The notes: generated by a model from the letters alone, not told the origin. 64,000 bases of DNA from Agarophyton chilense (GCA_030374765.1 JARGXX010000096.1:496001-560000), one strand, 5' to 3'; counted from the stretch's first letter, positions 1-10,046 are shown. Translations and numbers: made by a program.

Positions 1-157
1 TCCACCCCCGTCGCCCTTTCTTCCACCGTTGCGCGCGTGTGAGTGGAGTGAGTGTGATTTTGGGCGCTTTTGTGTTTTTTTCGACGCTGCTTGCTCGCGG
101 GCTGTTTGTGTTGCGCGTTGCGCTGTTGACGCGCCTTTGGGGCAATTCCTGCTCGCC

Positions 158-931
158 ATGGCTCGTAACGAGGACGAATATGACTACCTGTTCAAGAGTA
201 AGCCTTTGAGCGTTTGATGTTGCGTGGGCGCCTTCGCGCCCCCCGAGCTGTGTGTGATGCTCTTTCCGTTGCTGACTCGGTGCTTGTGTGCTATTTTTCT
301 TTCTCTTTTGTGTGTGTGCGTAGTCGTGTTGATTGGCGACAGCGGCGTTGGAAAGAGTAACCTGCTGCTGCGATTCACCAGAAACGAGGTGGATTTGAAC
401 TCCAAAACCACCATTGGCGTGGAGTTTGCCACGCGCTCCGTGCCCATTCAGGGCAAGATCATCAAGGCGCAAATATGGGACACAGCTGGGCAGGAACGTT
501 ACCGCGCCATCACGTCGGCGTACTATAGAGGTGCGGTGGGTGCGCTGCTGGTGTACGACATTACCAAGAAAAACACGTTTGAGAGCGTGGCGCGCTGGCT
601 CAAAGAGCTCAAGGACCACGCGGACTCCAAGATCGTCGTCATGCTGGTGGGCAACAAGTGCGACCTGAAAAACGAGCGCCAGGTGAGCGTGGAGGACGGC
701 ACGGAGGCGGCGGCCAAGTTTGGGTTGAGTTTCCTCGAAACTTCGGCATTGGACGCTACAAATGTGGACGAGAGTTTTAAACAGGTGCTGGAACAGATTC
801 ACAACATTACTACATCCAACGTGGTGTCCGGCGCCATTGGTGAACGATCGCCCGATCCGCACGGCGAACCCATTAAATTGGAGGCACTACCATCGAGGAA
901 GACTGCCACCAAAAGTAGCAAGTGTTGCTAG
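158..931 (+). CDS. RAB11: Rab11/RabA-type small GTPase (one intron)
   Basis: Small GTPase of recycling-endosome and trans-Golgi membrane traffic. The first exon (158-197) encodes [13 protein letters not shown], the typical Rab11 N-terminus; the second runs 324-931. Splicing out 198-323 restores a continuous 215-residue frame across the K-I-V-L-I-G junction. Visible motifs are the P-loop GDSGVGKS (residues 18-25), the switch-I region with TTIGVEF, WDTAGQE, NKCD and ETSALD, plus the C-terminal Cys-Cys used for double geranylgeranylation. Length is normal for Rab11. The start was chosen because it gives the canonical N-terminus; an intronless reading begins inside the intron and lacks it. Family assignment is secure; the exact Rab11 subclass is inferred. 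Confidence 0.95.
198..323 (+). other. Spliceosomal intron in Rab11
   Basis: This 126-bp intron begins GTAAG and ends GTGCGTAG after a T/G-rich tract. Removing it joins codon AAG plus A to TC, giving K-I at the conserved Rab position just before the P-loop. It is one of only two introns needed to explain the genes of the island. Confidence 0.9.
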
Positions 932-1026
932 CTGTAAAAAAAGTAGACGTGCATCACACATTTGAATGAGACACACTTGGATAGATAAGCTCAAACGAGT
1001 GCGTGTGTTGTTGAGATCGCGTTATC

Positions 1027-1971
1027 ATGGCAAGCATTGCGGCGTATAGTTGCGCGCCCGCCACGGTGGGTGCCATGTTACAACGCAGTCGCGCGTATGC
1101 GCTGAGCGGAGTCGCTCGCCGCGTGTGGGGCGCGCGCTTGTGTTCGCGCGCGCCGCACGACGGCGTGGCCGGGAGTGTTGACGGTGGCGGGAGTGCCGAC
1201 GGCGGCAAGAGCATTGGCACCACCGTGAAGCCGTGTCGACTGTTCGATTTGCGCGGCGCACCGGTGGCGTACGGCGACGCATGGGAGCTACAACACGCGC
1301 TTGCAGATGGTATGAAGCGCGATGCGCGCGTGGCAGACGCGTTGGTGCTATTGGAACACCAGCCCGTGTACACTCTGGGTACGGCAAGTAGTACCGACCA
1401 CGTTCTGTTCGATGCGCACGAGCGCCGTCGCGGAGACATGGGCGAACCGGAAGGGCGGGGAGAATTGGATGCGCCGCCATTGTTGGTGCGCACTGAGCGC
1501 GGCGGCGAGGTGACGTACCACGGGCCAGGACAGTTGGTGGCGTATCCCATCCTCAACTTGACGCGTCATCGCAAGGATTTGCATTGGTACTTGCGCGCGT
1601 TGGAGGGAACGGTGATTGATATGTTACTACGGTTCTACGGGATACGGGCGAGTAGGAAGGACGGACTGTCGGGCGTGTGGGTGGGCGACCAAAAGGTGTG
1701 TGCAGTGGGACTCAAGGTGTCCAAATGGATCACTATGCATGGTTTGGCGCTGAACGTTTGTACGGATCTGCAACCGTTCCAGCGCATTGTGCCTTGCGGC
1801 GTGACGCAGCACGGCGTGTCGTCGCTTCATCTGTTGGTACGCGACGGGCGCAGTGTGTCGGTGCAAGTGGCACGCTCGCACTTGTTAGACAGTTTTGAAC
1901 GAACGTTCGGGCCGTATCGTATGATACGCAGCACGTACAACGCTGCGCACACACAACGTGCAAAGTACTAA
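1027..1971 (+). CDS. LIP2: Octanoyl-[acyl carrier protein]:protein octanoyltransferase (LipB family)
   Basis: Transfers octanoyl from acyl carrier protein to lipoyl domains, the first step of protein lipoylation in mitochondria or plastids. The 314-residue protein has an Arg/Ala-rich N-terminal extension of about 70 residues that looks like an organelle transit peptide. It then shows the LipB motifs: RGGEVTYHGPGQLVAYP, the lysine-containing KVCAVGLKV and the catalytic-cysteine motif IVPCGV. Both residues of the Cys/Lys catalytic pair are present. A second in-frame ATG at 1075 would shorten the transit peptide only. It lies about 100 bp after Rab11 on the same strand. Confidence 0.92.
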   Translation: MASIAAYSCAPATVGAMLQRSRAYALSGVARRVWGARLCSRAPHDGVAGSVDGGGSADGGKSIGTTVKPCRLFDLRGAPVAYGDAWELQHALADGMKRDARVADALVLLEHQPVYTLGTASSTDHVLFDAHERRRGDMGEPEGRGELDAPPLLVRTERGGEVTYHGPGQLVAYPILNLTRHRKDLHWYLRALEGTVIDMLLRFYGIRASRKDGLSGVWVGDQKVCAVGLKVSKWITMHGLALNVCTDLQPFQRIVPCGVTQHGVSSLHLLVRDGRSVSVQVARSHLLDSFERTFGPYRMIRSTYNAAHTQRAKY

Positions 1972-1989
1972 AGCTATGTTTGTTTGTTT

Positions 1990-2508
1990 CTAGTCGTCGA
2001 ACAGTCCACCGGTGGGAATGACGCCCGTGGCAACAGCCCACGCCAGAATGAGCAACGGCGTCAGTAGCGTGATGGCGCCAATGATGAGCCACACGTCCAC
2101 GCGACCCTGATTCTGTTCCGCCCACGCGTCGGCAAAGCTCTGTGACTTTTGTATAGCGGCCGCACGCGTCACCTTCTTTTCATTACGTCCGCGGCGCGGT
2201 CCCAACCCGGTACCCACCTCGGGTGCGCCCACCATATCGCCGGCGCGCGCGTCCGCGTACACATCTGACGTCACATCGGCCTTATTTCGTACTAAGCGTC
2301 GCTTGGATGGCTCGCTATTTGTGACTGGCAATCTTCTGGCGGCTGTGCTCTGCTGCTTGTCTTTGGGGTCGTTGTTGCCGGTCGCGTCGCGCTCGCACAT
2401 GTGTGCCGGGGCGTGTGTGCGCGCGGTGGTGCGACGCAAGCGCACCGGCGCGACGGTGATGAACGCTGTGTGTGGCGGCCTGTTCATCATCATCATCATC
2501 ATCATCAT
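1990..2508 (-). CDS. Small predicted plastid membrane protein, function unknown
   Basis: A 172-residue protein. It opens with eight consecutive methionines, followed by a basic, Ala/Thr-rich region compatible with a transit peptide. The C-terminus holds one clear membrane span of about 25 residues (VWLIIGAITLLTPLLILAWA) ending in an acidic GGLFDD tail. The single C-terminal span and basic leader suggest a thylakoid or envelope protein, but I do not recognise the family. It is convergent with the octanoyltransferase (19 bp between stops) and divergent from the TPM gene, with about 220 bp between the two starts. Confidence 0.65.
   Translation of the reverse strand: MMMMMMMMNRPPHTAFITVAPVRLRRTTARTHAPAHMCERDATGNNDPKDKQQSTAARRLPVTNSEPSKRRLVRNKADVTSDVYADARAGDMVGAPEVGTGLGPRRGRNEKKVTRAAAIQKSQSFADAWAEQNQGRVDVWLIIGAITLLTPLLILAWAVATGVIPTGGLFDD
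2485..2508 (-). repeat. (ATG)8 microsatellite forming the start codon region
   Basis: Eight perfect CAT units on the plus strand read as eight in-frame ATG codons at the 5' end of the small membrane-protein gene. Any of them could be used as the start. Confidence 0.85.
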
Positions 2509-2729
2509 GGTTGGTAGTGAAACGGGCGTGTGCTAAGCGGGGGTCTCGGGCACAATGGCGAGCACGACGTAAGAGTTCATGGGCAACGCAAAGTATCGAA
2601 GACAGACGCGCAGCACGCGCAGCCGGCTTGCGGCGCGCGCGCCGCCAAGTGTGCCAATGCGCGCGCGCCACTGTGCGAGCGCAATCTCGCAAAAAGCGCA
2701 AAGCGCTGGCTCAGCGCCGCCTCTCCGCG

Positions 2730-3548
2730 ATGGAGACGCATCGCCGCGTCGTCAACATGGAGCTGACCAAGGGGACGGCGTTCGTGGGCGCGCTACCGCT
2801 CTCGCTACGACCGCGACGCGTCGCGTCGTCGCTGCAAACGCGTCGCGTCGCGTCTCGTATGGCAACGCCGCCGCCATCGACAGTGTACATGCGACGCGCC
2901 GCGGAAAAGGCGCTGGGCGTCGTGGCCGGCGGCGCCGTCGCGTGGGCGTGCTTGAGTGCGGCGCTGGCCCAAGTGCCCGTCGTTCGTCCCGAAGCGCTGC
3001 TCTTCGACGAGGGCGCCTACATTCAGAAGAGTAACGCGCAACTGTTCACCACTGCCATGCGCAACGTGCGCGACAAACAAGGTTACACTGTGCGCTTCGC
3101 CATGGTTAATAGCATTCCCTTCGTGCAGACGCCCGATGAGTTTGCCGCAGAGCTCGCGCAGCAGTGGCAGCTGTCGGATTCCGATGTGCTCTTCGTGGCC
3201 AGTCCCAAACTGGCGCGCGCCGGCGTGTTTGTTGGCGATGCTGCCGCAACCCGTCTCACCCATGATATTGCCGAGAGCGTGGCCAACGAGACGTTTGCGC
3301 TGGCCGCAGGCGAAGAGCGCTACGGCGCCGCCGTGCTGGACGTGAGCAACCGCCTTATCGCCGTGCTCAGCGGCGAGGACGACCCTGGACCGCCCGTCGT
3401 CAAGATCGACGAAGTGGTGCAGAACTACAAGACAAAGGCCGAGACGTCCGCCGCCCGTAACAAGTACATTGCCGTCGTGGTCGTCGTGCTGGTCATTAGC
3501 TTTGTGGCCCCGCTGTTGCAGACTTATTGGTATGTCCGCGATGATTGA
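2730..3548 (+). CDS. TPM-domain protein, predicted thylakoid lumen/membrane (TLP18.3-like)
   Basis: TPM-domain proteins of this type (TLP18.3 relatives) act in photosystem II repair; that role is family knowledge. The start at 2730 is preferred: the open frame extends upstream to 2472, but that part is low-complexity and overlaps the divergent gene. The 272-residue product has an Arg-rich transit peptide. A hydrophobic segment ending in an Ala-X-Ala-type lumenal cleavage site (AALAQ) follows. The TPM domain starts at LLFDEGAYI and includes a SDSDVLFVAS core. A C-terminal membrane span (VVVVVLVISFVAPLLQTYW) ends the protein. Targeting is predicted from composition only. Confidence 0.8.
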   Translation: METHRRVVNMELTKGTAFVGALPLSLRPRRVASSLQTRRVASRMATPPPSTVYMRRAAEKALGVVAGGAVAWACLSAALAQVPVVRPEALLFDEGAYIQKSNAQLFTTAMRNVRDKQGYTVRFAMVNSIPFVQTPDEFAAELAQQWQLSDSDVLFVASPKLARAGVFVGDAAATRLTHDIAESVANETFALAAGEERYGAAVLDVSNRLIAVLSGEDDPGPPVVKIDEVVQNYKTKAETSAARNKYIAVVVVVLVISFVAPLLQTYWYVRDD

Positions 3549-3747
3549 GTACCGTAGCTTACATGTATTCCACCAGTTTTGCAAATTTGTGCACTTGTCA
3601 TTGGTGCTTGTCCACACTGTGAGCTCAACGTGGCCCGCTGTCATAACAACGTTCAATAGTTATCTATCTATCTACCTCCCGTAACACACACCTCACGCAT
3701 CTCCTCCTCCCCCTCTCCCCTTCCCCTGCCTCCCCCCCCCGCGTCCC

Positions 3748-4893
3748 ATGGCCTTCATCGCCCCGCTCCCCCGCGCCCCCGCGCCCACCAGGCCCGCCGC
3801 TGCCGCCCCCATCCGCGTTGCGCGCGCCCCAATCGCGCCGCGCCGTCGCCGCACGCCCACCATGGATGCCGCCGCACACGGCATCTACGCACCACACGCC
3901 ACCCCTTCCGACATACGCGTCGTCATCTTCGGTGCAACAGGTTACATCGGTCGCTATGTTGCGCGCGAATTCATAACACAGGGATATCGCGTTGTGGCGT
4001 TTGCGCGTCGTCGCTCCGGTGTTCGAGGTCGAAACGGTGTTGATGACGTACGCAATGATCTGCGTGGCGCGCACGTCGTGTTTGGCGACGTTACGCAACC
4101 GCAAGACGTTGCTCGTGCCTTTCAACTCGCTCCTGATCAAGTGGAACCGCTTTCTACCGTGGTTGTTTCCTGTCTGGCATCTAGGACCGGTGGCATTGCA
4201 GACTCCAACAACATCGACTATCAAGCCACGTTAAACACGCTGCAACAGGCGCGAAGCGCGGGCGCCTCGCACTTCATTCTGCTCTCCGCAGTGTGCGTGC
4301 AGAAACCGCTGCTTGAGTTTCAGCGCGCAAAGCTAAAATTCGAAGAGGAGCTGCAACAACTGGCCGAGCATGATGATGCGTTCAGCTTTTGTATCGTGCG
4401 TCCCACCGCGTTTTTCAAGTCGCTGGCCGGACAGATTGAGCGCGTGAAGAAGGGCGCGGCGTTCATCATGTTCGAAGACGGAAACCTGGCCAAGTGCAAC
4501 GCCATTTCAGAAGCTGATTTGGCTCGATTCATGGTACTGTGCGCCAGCGATAGCTCCAAACGTAACCAAATCTTGCCCGTGGGCGGCCCGGGCGAGGCTG
4601 TGACGCCCAGGCAGCAGGCTGAGGTTATTTTCAAGCTGCTCGACAAGAAACCAAAGTACCAGACGTTGCCAATTGGTCTGATGGACGGCGCCATTTCCGT
4701 GTTGGCCTTTTTGGCAAAGTTGCTGCCTTTCATGAGCGATGCAGCTGAGTTTGGACGCATCGGCAAGTACTACGCCGTGGAGGACATGGTGGCGCCGTCG
4801 TACGGCTCAGACACTTTGGAACAGTTTTTTGAAAGAGCGGTGCGCGATGACGGACTGGTCGGGCAGGAATTGGGCGACGCGGCCATCTTCTAG
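3748..4893 (+). CDS. DVR: Divinyl chlorophyllide a 8-vinyl-reductase, N type
   Basis: NADPH-dependent reductase that converts divinyl to monovinyl chlorophyllide a in chlorophyll synthesis in the plastid. The 381-residue protein has a Pro/Arg/Ala-rich transit peptide of about 50 residues, then a Rossmann nucleotide-binding motif (VVIFGATGYIGRYVAREF). Typical family features follow: CLASRTGGIADSNNIDY, FILLSAVCVQKPLLEFQRAK, IVRPTAFFKSL and ILPVGGPGEAVTP. Length is that of plant DVR. A CT/C-rich tract precedes the start, and a second ATG at 3862 would remove much of the transit peptide. Its presence marks the host as chlorophyll-producing. Confidence 0.92.
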   Translation: MAFIAPLPRAPAPTRPAAAAPIRVARAPIAPRRRRTPTMDAAAHGIYAPHATPSDIRVVIFGATGYIGRYVAREFITQGYRVVAFARRRSGVRGRNGVDDVRNDLRGAHVVFGDVTQPQDVARAFQLAPDQVEPLSTVVVSCLASRTGGIADSNNIDYQATLNTLQQARSAGASHFILLSAVCVQKPLLEFQRAKLKFEEELQQLAEHDDAFSFCIVRPTAFFKSLAGQIERVKKGAAFIMFEDGNLAKCNAISEADLARFMVLCASDSSKRNQILPVGGPGEAVTPRQQAEVIFKLLDKKPKYQTLPIGLMDGAISVLAFLAKLLPFMSDAAEFGRIGKYYAVEDMVAPSYGSDTLEQFFERAVRDDGLVGQELGDAAIF

Positions 4894-5201
4894 CGGTGGC
4901 TGCCTTGGGCAAGTCGGCGGCACTTGAGAACGGCAGGAATGCCTGTGAGGGCGGCACGCGACGTGCATTCGACAAGGTCAGCGCTCAGCGACGCGCCGCC
5001 AGAGACGTCCAATTGCAACAGGTGGTGAAGGTTTGTAGGCCTCATGAGCGGCTGTAAACGACGCAAAAGGCCTGAGACGTACAAGTGACGCTTGTTCCAC
5101 GGTGTGCGAAATCGCTTGCGTACGCGCGGCGGAGCACCGACCACTTGCTGTGTTGTGGCGGCGCGACGCTTTCTCGATGAGAGACACGCCGCCTTGGTCA
5201 T
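4890..5201 (-). CDS. Hypothetical small protein, weak leucine-rich character
   Basis: A 103-residue open frame whose stop overlaps the DVR stop codon convergently. The middle has regularly spaced leucines (RHLYVSGLLRRLQPLM, LHHLLQLDVSGG) that resemble one or two leucine-rich repeats, and the N-terminus is basic. No family is recognised. The GC-rich background makes chance frames of this length common, so this is tentative. Confidence 0.3.
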   Translation of the reverse strand: MTKAACLSSRKRRAATTQQVVGAPPRVRKRFRTPWNKRHLYVSGLLRRLQPLMRPTNLHHLLQLDVSGGASLSADLVECTSRAALTGIPAVLKCRRLAQGSHR

Positions 5202-5420
5202 GGTGCACTCTCCTCTCAGTGCGCGCCGCAACGCCCGAAGATGCTCTCGCTCTGAGAGCTAATGTCTTTTAGTGCGGTATTGCGTGTCGCTTGTGTTTGA
5301 ATTTTTAAATTCGCCGTTCGAAAATGCGCCGTTGGGATTGCGGCGGCCGCTTAGAGCCTGCGCGGGCAAGTAGCACCATGCGTATTCGTCAGACTCCTTT
5401 CACACTCGCGTACTTCCCAG

Positions 5421-5435
5421 CCCCCCCCCCCCCCC
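5421..5435 (+). repeat. Poly-C tract
   Basis: Fifteen consecutive C residues followed by further C/T-rich sequence, upstream of the coiled-coil gene. Probably part of its promoter or 5' UTR. Confidence 0.8.
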
Positions 5436-5551
5436 TTCTCCCCCTCCCCGTGACAACTGACCCGACTTTCTGTAGGTGTTGCCTACTCTGCATCGTGTCC
5501 ACACTCCCCGTCTGCCTCTTTCCCCGGAACCCCCTTACGCCTCTGCACCAC

Positions 5552-6442
5552 ATGGATCCGCCACCGAGTGCAAATCAGCCGGCCGGTCTTCCCCAGCCGC
5601 ACCAACAACGACCCCATCCCCCCGCCTTCGACGCCCAGTCCGCCGCGCACGCCGCGAAGGTCTGTCAACTCATCATCTCCGCCATAAACGAGGCAGCCAC
5701 CATCTTCGACCAGCCCCCCAATCAGGCCGCCTTCACCCCACAACAACACCACCTTCACACCTTTCTATCCTCTCTGCAACCATCCCTTTCCAACAACATC
5801 AATATCTTACGACTCTATCTTCAAACGAACATCTTCTCTCTTCCGAGCAATCTTCCTGCCAAATCGCTTCCGTCCCTACTTTCTTCCGAGGCCACCCTCA
5901 AATCAAACCAACAGAAAATCCACTCACTGGATTCTCAAATTAACACGCTCCGCGCCAAGATTCACAACTACGACAGAACACTGCAACAAACCGTCGCAAA
6001 ATCATCACAACTCGCTGCTCAGCGTTCCGTACTGTCCGCCATTCAAGTTGAAAACCTCACCAAATCCTCTCGTCTTGCCGAGCACGCCACTGAATGCATA
6101 AAAACCTCATCCTCTCATCTCAACACAACGCTCGCGTCAATATCCACCATTCCGGACACTCACGGTAACACCAACCAAATCATATCCGCCGCCGCCGCCG
6201 CCGCCGCTGCCGCCACCACCTCCGCTGCTTCTCGACTGTCTCGATCACACCCCGAGCGACCATCCGCAACCGCCATTTTCCAAAGCGACTCCTTCGTCAT
6301 GGGCGATGAACATGGCCCGCTCACGACTGCTACAATGCCTCCCGTTGCCAACATCTTCAACACTCCCCAAAGCCAAGAAGCGAGAGCCGACCAGGCCCCC
6401 CAAATATCCTTCCTTCAGTCTCTTTTATACGGCTGTCAGTGA
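5552..6442 (+). CDS. Hypothetical coiled-coil protein with Pro/Gln-rich N-terminus
   Basis: The 296-residue product begins MDPPPSANQPAG. The frame is open back to 5324, but that part is low-complexity and crosses the poly-C tract, so 5552 is preferred. The N-terminus is Pro/Gln/His-rich. Residues of roughly 110-190 form a helical heptad-like region rich in Leu, Gln and Ser. An alanine run (GCC repeat) follows, then an acidic/polar tail. No enzyme motif is visible. The build resembles subunits of transcription or nuclear-pore complexes, but I do not recognise the family and assign no function. Confidence 0.6.
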   Translation: MDPPPSANQPAGLPQPHQQRPHPPAFDAQSAAHAAKVCQLIISAINEAATIFDQPPNQAAFTPQQHHLHTFLSSLQPSLSNNINILRLYLQTNIFSLPSNLPAKSLPSLLSSEATLKSNQQKIHSLDSQINTLRAKIHNYDRTLQQTVAKSSQLAAQRSVLSAIQVENLTKSSRLAEHATECIKTSSSHLNTTLASISTIPDTHGNTNQIISAAAAAAAAATTSAASRLSRSHPERPSATAIFQSDSFVMGDEHGPLTTATMPPVANIFNTPQSQEARADQAPQISFLQSLLYGCQ

Positions 6443-7297
6443 TCTTATTTTCAGCACGGCAACCAGCATCTTGCAGCTTGTAACATCGCATGGTAATCAG
6501 TATCTCTTCAGTTAAAGCTTTCTCACTATTGCTCACCGTTGTGCTTACAATTCGCCTCACAATTCCCGTGCCCAAATCAAGGACGTATCATGTATATATA
6601 TGATCTGCAAGACCCTTCGAATCATCCCTTCTCGTTTTCCACTAGCTACATATAGCATGCACGCTCTGTACAAGCACAAGCAGTTTAGTCAAGCCACCCA
6701 CCCCTCGCTTCCTCAAGCACTTCACCCGGTACAGTGGCGCTGACAGCTGCGGTCAGCTGATGGAAAGGGCCCTGCTTAAAAATTTGCTTATGCGCTCACC
6801 ACTTATCGCAAACTCACCAGCTAACGCACCTTTCAGAATACGCCCCATAATTACAAGCTCGCTCGCGAAGACATCAATGCATTGCATCATTCGCCACCAG
6901 AGGGCAGTGATTCATTCATCAACAACAAATGTATATTTTTTTGGTCTTTTTCTACTTATTCAAGTGCGTCTCCTTCAGAAACAGTACAAAACCTTCCAGT
7001 AACACACCACTAAAGTAAAAAGCCCTGCACGATCCAACATCAACACGAACAATGATCAAGCAATCATGTATTGTATCGTAGACAGACGACTAGGTAAATG
7101 AACCGACCATCAAGCACAAAACCCTGCATAAACTTCATTACAAAACAAACGCATATGCCCAGTATCCCTGATTGTGCCCATGCGTAATAAAAGGAAAAAC
7201 AGAGATACCTAAAAAACCCCACCTGCCCCTATTTCTTCTTTTCATCAGTGGTCTGAAAGACTTGCGATTTAGTCGGTTAGTAAAAACAATCAATGCA
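6443..7297. other. Intergenic, about 0.85 kb, A/T-richer
   Basis: Lies between the convergent 3' ends of the coiled-coil gene and PABP. It holds only short unsupported frames and probably both 3' UTRs. No gene, repeat or RNA gene seen. Confidence 0.6.
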
Positions 7298-9598
7298 TTA
7301 CATTGTTTGAGCTTGAGCAGAACCTTGAGCCTGGTCTCCCGGCGTAGCTGCATGTTCACGCAATACCGCGACAGCTTCTTCTACTCGCTCAGCCAAGATC
7401 TCGGGTGAATCAAGCAAATGGAGGATGTCCGAGTTTTCCATGTCCAGCAACATGCCTGTGATCTTGCCACCCAATCTTGGCTGCATATCAGTGATCAAAG
7501 GATATAGTCTTTCACCCAACATCTGCTTTTGCTGTTGTGGTGTAGCATTAGCAAGCATTTCAATTGTCAGCGGTTGCTGCGCAGCGGCGACTGCCGCGGC
7601 AGCAGCGGCGACTGCAGGATCAGTAGTTGCCGACTGCGACATTACTTGCCCGTTCGGAGGGGCCTGTTGCACTGGGGCCTGTCCGTTAGGAGCCGCGATG
7701 ACGTTACCGTTTCGGGCGCCCGGAGGGTATTTGTATTGCTGTGGAATTTGTCCAACACTGTTGGGAACAGCCCCTGTGCGCGCCACAGGCGCTCCGCGCG
7801 GGGGAACCATGGCGGCAGCAGCAGCAGCATTCGGAGAGGCACCCGCACCCATTGGCCCCCCACGTTGTCGGTTTTGACGTGGTTGACGCGGGGCACCCAT
7901 CTGGAACGGGTGCATGTTCATGACTGGAGCCACTCCTGGTTGGCCTCTACCCATAGCCATATACTGCTGCATGGCCGGATTCCCTCTTCCAAATGGCGCA
8001 TTTCCTCGACCAACTGGCGCCATGTACTGTGGAGCCATCGGAGCTCCGTTCCGAGCGGGAGCCATGGCACCCGGCACTTGTGCCATATTAGGCATTGCTT
8101 GTTGGTACATATACGGAGTTGGTTGAGCATACATCGCTCCCGGCGGAAGGCCATTGGGACTCATTCTGTTCATAGCGCGTTGTGCCTCCAATTGTGCACG
8201 GCGCACCTCCTTGCGTTGGGCAAGGGCAACATAGATGGGTTTGAGTCCAACCATACGGCCATTGAGCTCAGTTACAGCCTTTGTCGCCTCTTCTGGCTGC
8301 GTGAAGCACACAAAACCGAATCCTTTCGAAAACCCTTTGTCATCGCGCATGACCTTAGCCGAAGTAATCGTTCCATAAGGTGAAAACTCGGCACGGAGCC
8401 GTTCGTCATCAATATCGTCTGATAGGTTTTTCACGTAGAGATTGATGCCCTGGTATTTTTGAGAGCGTTCAGCACGGAGCATTTCATACTTATTGCGAAG
8501 CTCAGCTTCACGAACAGACTTCTTCTGGGCGGGACAAACAGTGACACGTTTCGTTCCAATATCTTTTTCATTCATCTCATCTACGGCACGCTTGGCCATT
8601 TCTGGAGAGGCGAAGTTGATGAAGGCAAACCCCCTTGGGCTATCATCGTCATTCTTCGCGATGTGGACAGATGTAATCTCACCAAACTGGGAGAAAACAT
8701 CACGGACGGATTCTTCATTACACTTTTCGTCTTCAATATTCTTGACGTAAACATTAGTGAAGATCCTGTTGACTTGCCCAGCAGCCTCACGCTCACGCTT
8801 GTTGAGGAACTTGCCGACATAGACCTTGCGACCGGCAAGCAGCTTGCCATTCACCTTATCAATGGCGCCCTGGGCTGCCTCCTGAGTCTCAAAATGAACA
8901 AAGCCATGGCCGAGACTCTGACCACTGTCATCGGTAGCTACCTTGCAACTGAGAATCTTTCCAAACTGCGAGAACGTATCGTACAAAGTCTTGTTGTCGA
9001 TTGCCTTGTCCAAGCTCTTGACGAAGATATTTCCAGCACCAGATCTGCGGGACGAGGGGTCTCGAATCATCCACATCATCCTTAGCGGCTTGTTCTTGGT
9101 GATCGGGCTTGAATAGTAGTTCATAGTCTCCAGAGCATGCTCAGCGTCGGTGGTGTTGTGAAAGTTGATGTAGGCGTAGCCTAAACTACGTCTAGTGACA
9201 ACATCGCGACAAACGCGTATGGATTGCACTGGGCCGAGTGCCTGGAAGATCTCAAAGAGGTTTGCTTCAGAAATGTCGGGGTGCAAATCGCCCACATACA
9301 GCGACACACTGTGCGGCGCAGATTGGGCAGCCGAAGCCACAGAGGAGGCGCTGCCTTGGTCGACAGTAGTAGCGCCCTCGGCGGCTGTACGCGCATTAGT
9401 GACGGCGGCGGAGACGGCGGCGGAGACGGCGGACGCGGGATCCACGGTCTTCGGGTCGGCCGAGGTGATAGTGGTGTCAGGAGCCGGTGCAGTGGACACG
9501 GAAGTCACAGGCGCGGAACTGTTCACAGAGGTGTCGGTGCTCGGGGCATCGTTAGCGGGCGTGACGGTGTGCGGCGCGGTGGCGGATTCTGTGGCCAT
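7298..9598 (-). CDS. PABPC: Cytoplasmic poly(A)-binding protein
   Basis: Binds mRNA poly(A) tails and supports translation and mRNA stability in the cytoplasm. The 766-residue protein has an unusually long Ala/Ser/Thr/Val-rich N-terminal leader of about 97 residues. Four RRMs follow, starting near SLYVGDLH (99), NIFVKSLD, NVYVKNIE and NLYVKNLS, with matching RNP1 cores such as RGFAFINF and KGFGFVCF. A Pro/Met/Gly/Gln-rich linker comes next, then the C-terminal MLLE/PABC domain with GERLYPLI and KITGMLLDM. Intronless. The leader makes it longer than the usual 630-660 residues. Confidence 0.97.
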   Translation of the reverse strand: MATESATAPHTVTPANDAPSTDTSVNSSAPVTSVSTAPAPDTTITSADPKTVDPASAVSAAVSAAVTNARTAAEGATTVDQGSASSVASAAQSAPHSVSLYVGDLHPDISEANLFEIFQALGPVQSIRVCRDVVTRRSLGYAYINFHNTTDAEHALETMNYYSSPITKNKPLRMMWMIRDPSSRRSGAGNIFVKSLDKAIDNKTLYDTFSQFGKILSCKVATDDSGQSLGHGFVHFETQEAAQGAIDKVNGKLLAGRKVYVGKFLNKREREAAGQVNRIFTNVYVKNIEDEKCNEESVRDVFSQFGEITSVHIAKNDDDSPRGFAFINFASPEMAKRAVDEMNEKDIGTKRVTVCPAQKKSVREAELRNKYEMLRAERSQKYQGINLYVKNLSDDIDDERLRAEFSPYGTITSAKVMRDDKGFSKGFGFVCFTQPEEATKAVTELNGRMVGLKPIYVALAQRKEVRRAQLEAQRAMNRMSPNGLPPGAMYAQPTPYMYQQAMPNMAQVPGAMAPARNGAPMAPQYMAPVGRGNAPFGRGNPAMQQYMAMGRGQPGVAPVMNMHPFQMGAPRQPRQNRQRGGPMGAGASPNAAAAAAMVPPRGAPVARTGAVPNSVGQIPQQYKYPPGARNGNVIAAPNGQAPVQQAPPNGQVMSQSATTDPAVAAAAAAVAAAQQPLTIEMLANATPQQQKQMLGERLYPLITDMQPRLGGKITGMLLDMENSDILHLLDSPEILAERVEEAVAVLREHAATPGDQAQGSAQAQTM

Positions 9599-10046
9599 TT
9601 TGACGTGGAGGGAAGCGGCGGTGAAGTGGGAAGGGCAGTGAGATGGAAGAGGTGGTAGGGTGGTGAGAGAGGGGGGAGTTGTTTAGACTGATGGGGGACG
9701 GTGGTGAGCTCGAGCGGTGCCGTAGACTGAGAAAAACCGACTTCGGGGGGAGTAGAAGGAGGAGGAGTGCTCCGTATGGGGAGGGGAGAGCGACTTGCGG
9801 ACGAGAGAGAGAAGGGCGCCGGCCGGCGCATTTGAGCGGGCGGCGTAAGGCGCACACGCCGACGGCGCAGAGCCCCGTTCGGCCCACGACCGGTCCGTGG
9901 CGTCTGTAAGCCAGCGCGGCACTTGCGCTTCAAGCTGCGATAGGCGTGGACACGGCGCCATTCGCCAAGGCGCGTCGACCACAAATCGCAGCGCTTTCTC
10001 ATCTTGCTCCGCCTGACACTCAACCGCACATTCTACATAGCGGTCG
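9599..10046. promoter_or_regulatory. Shared divergent upstream region of PABP and FBPase-like gene
   Basis: About 450 bp separate the two starts and must contain both promoters and 5' UTRs. The PABP side is a long purine-rich (plus strand) stretch from 9605 to 9680. No clear TATA box is visible. Confidence 0.5.

Noticed and set aside
2805-3656. 283-codon minus-strand frame
   Set aside because: Antisense to the TPM-domain gene; His/Gly-rich composition typical of a GC-rich shadow frame.
4978-5208. Second minus-strand frame after DVR
   Set aside because: Overlaps the other weak frame in another phase; no protein-like pattern.
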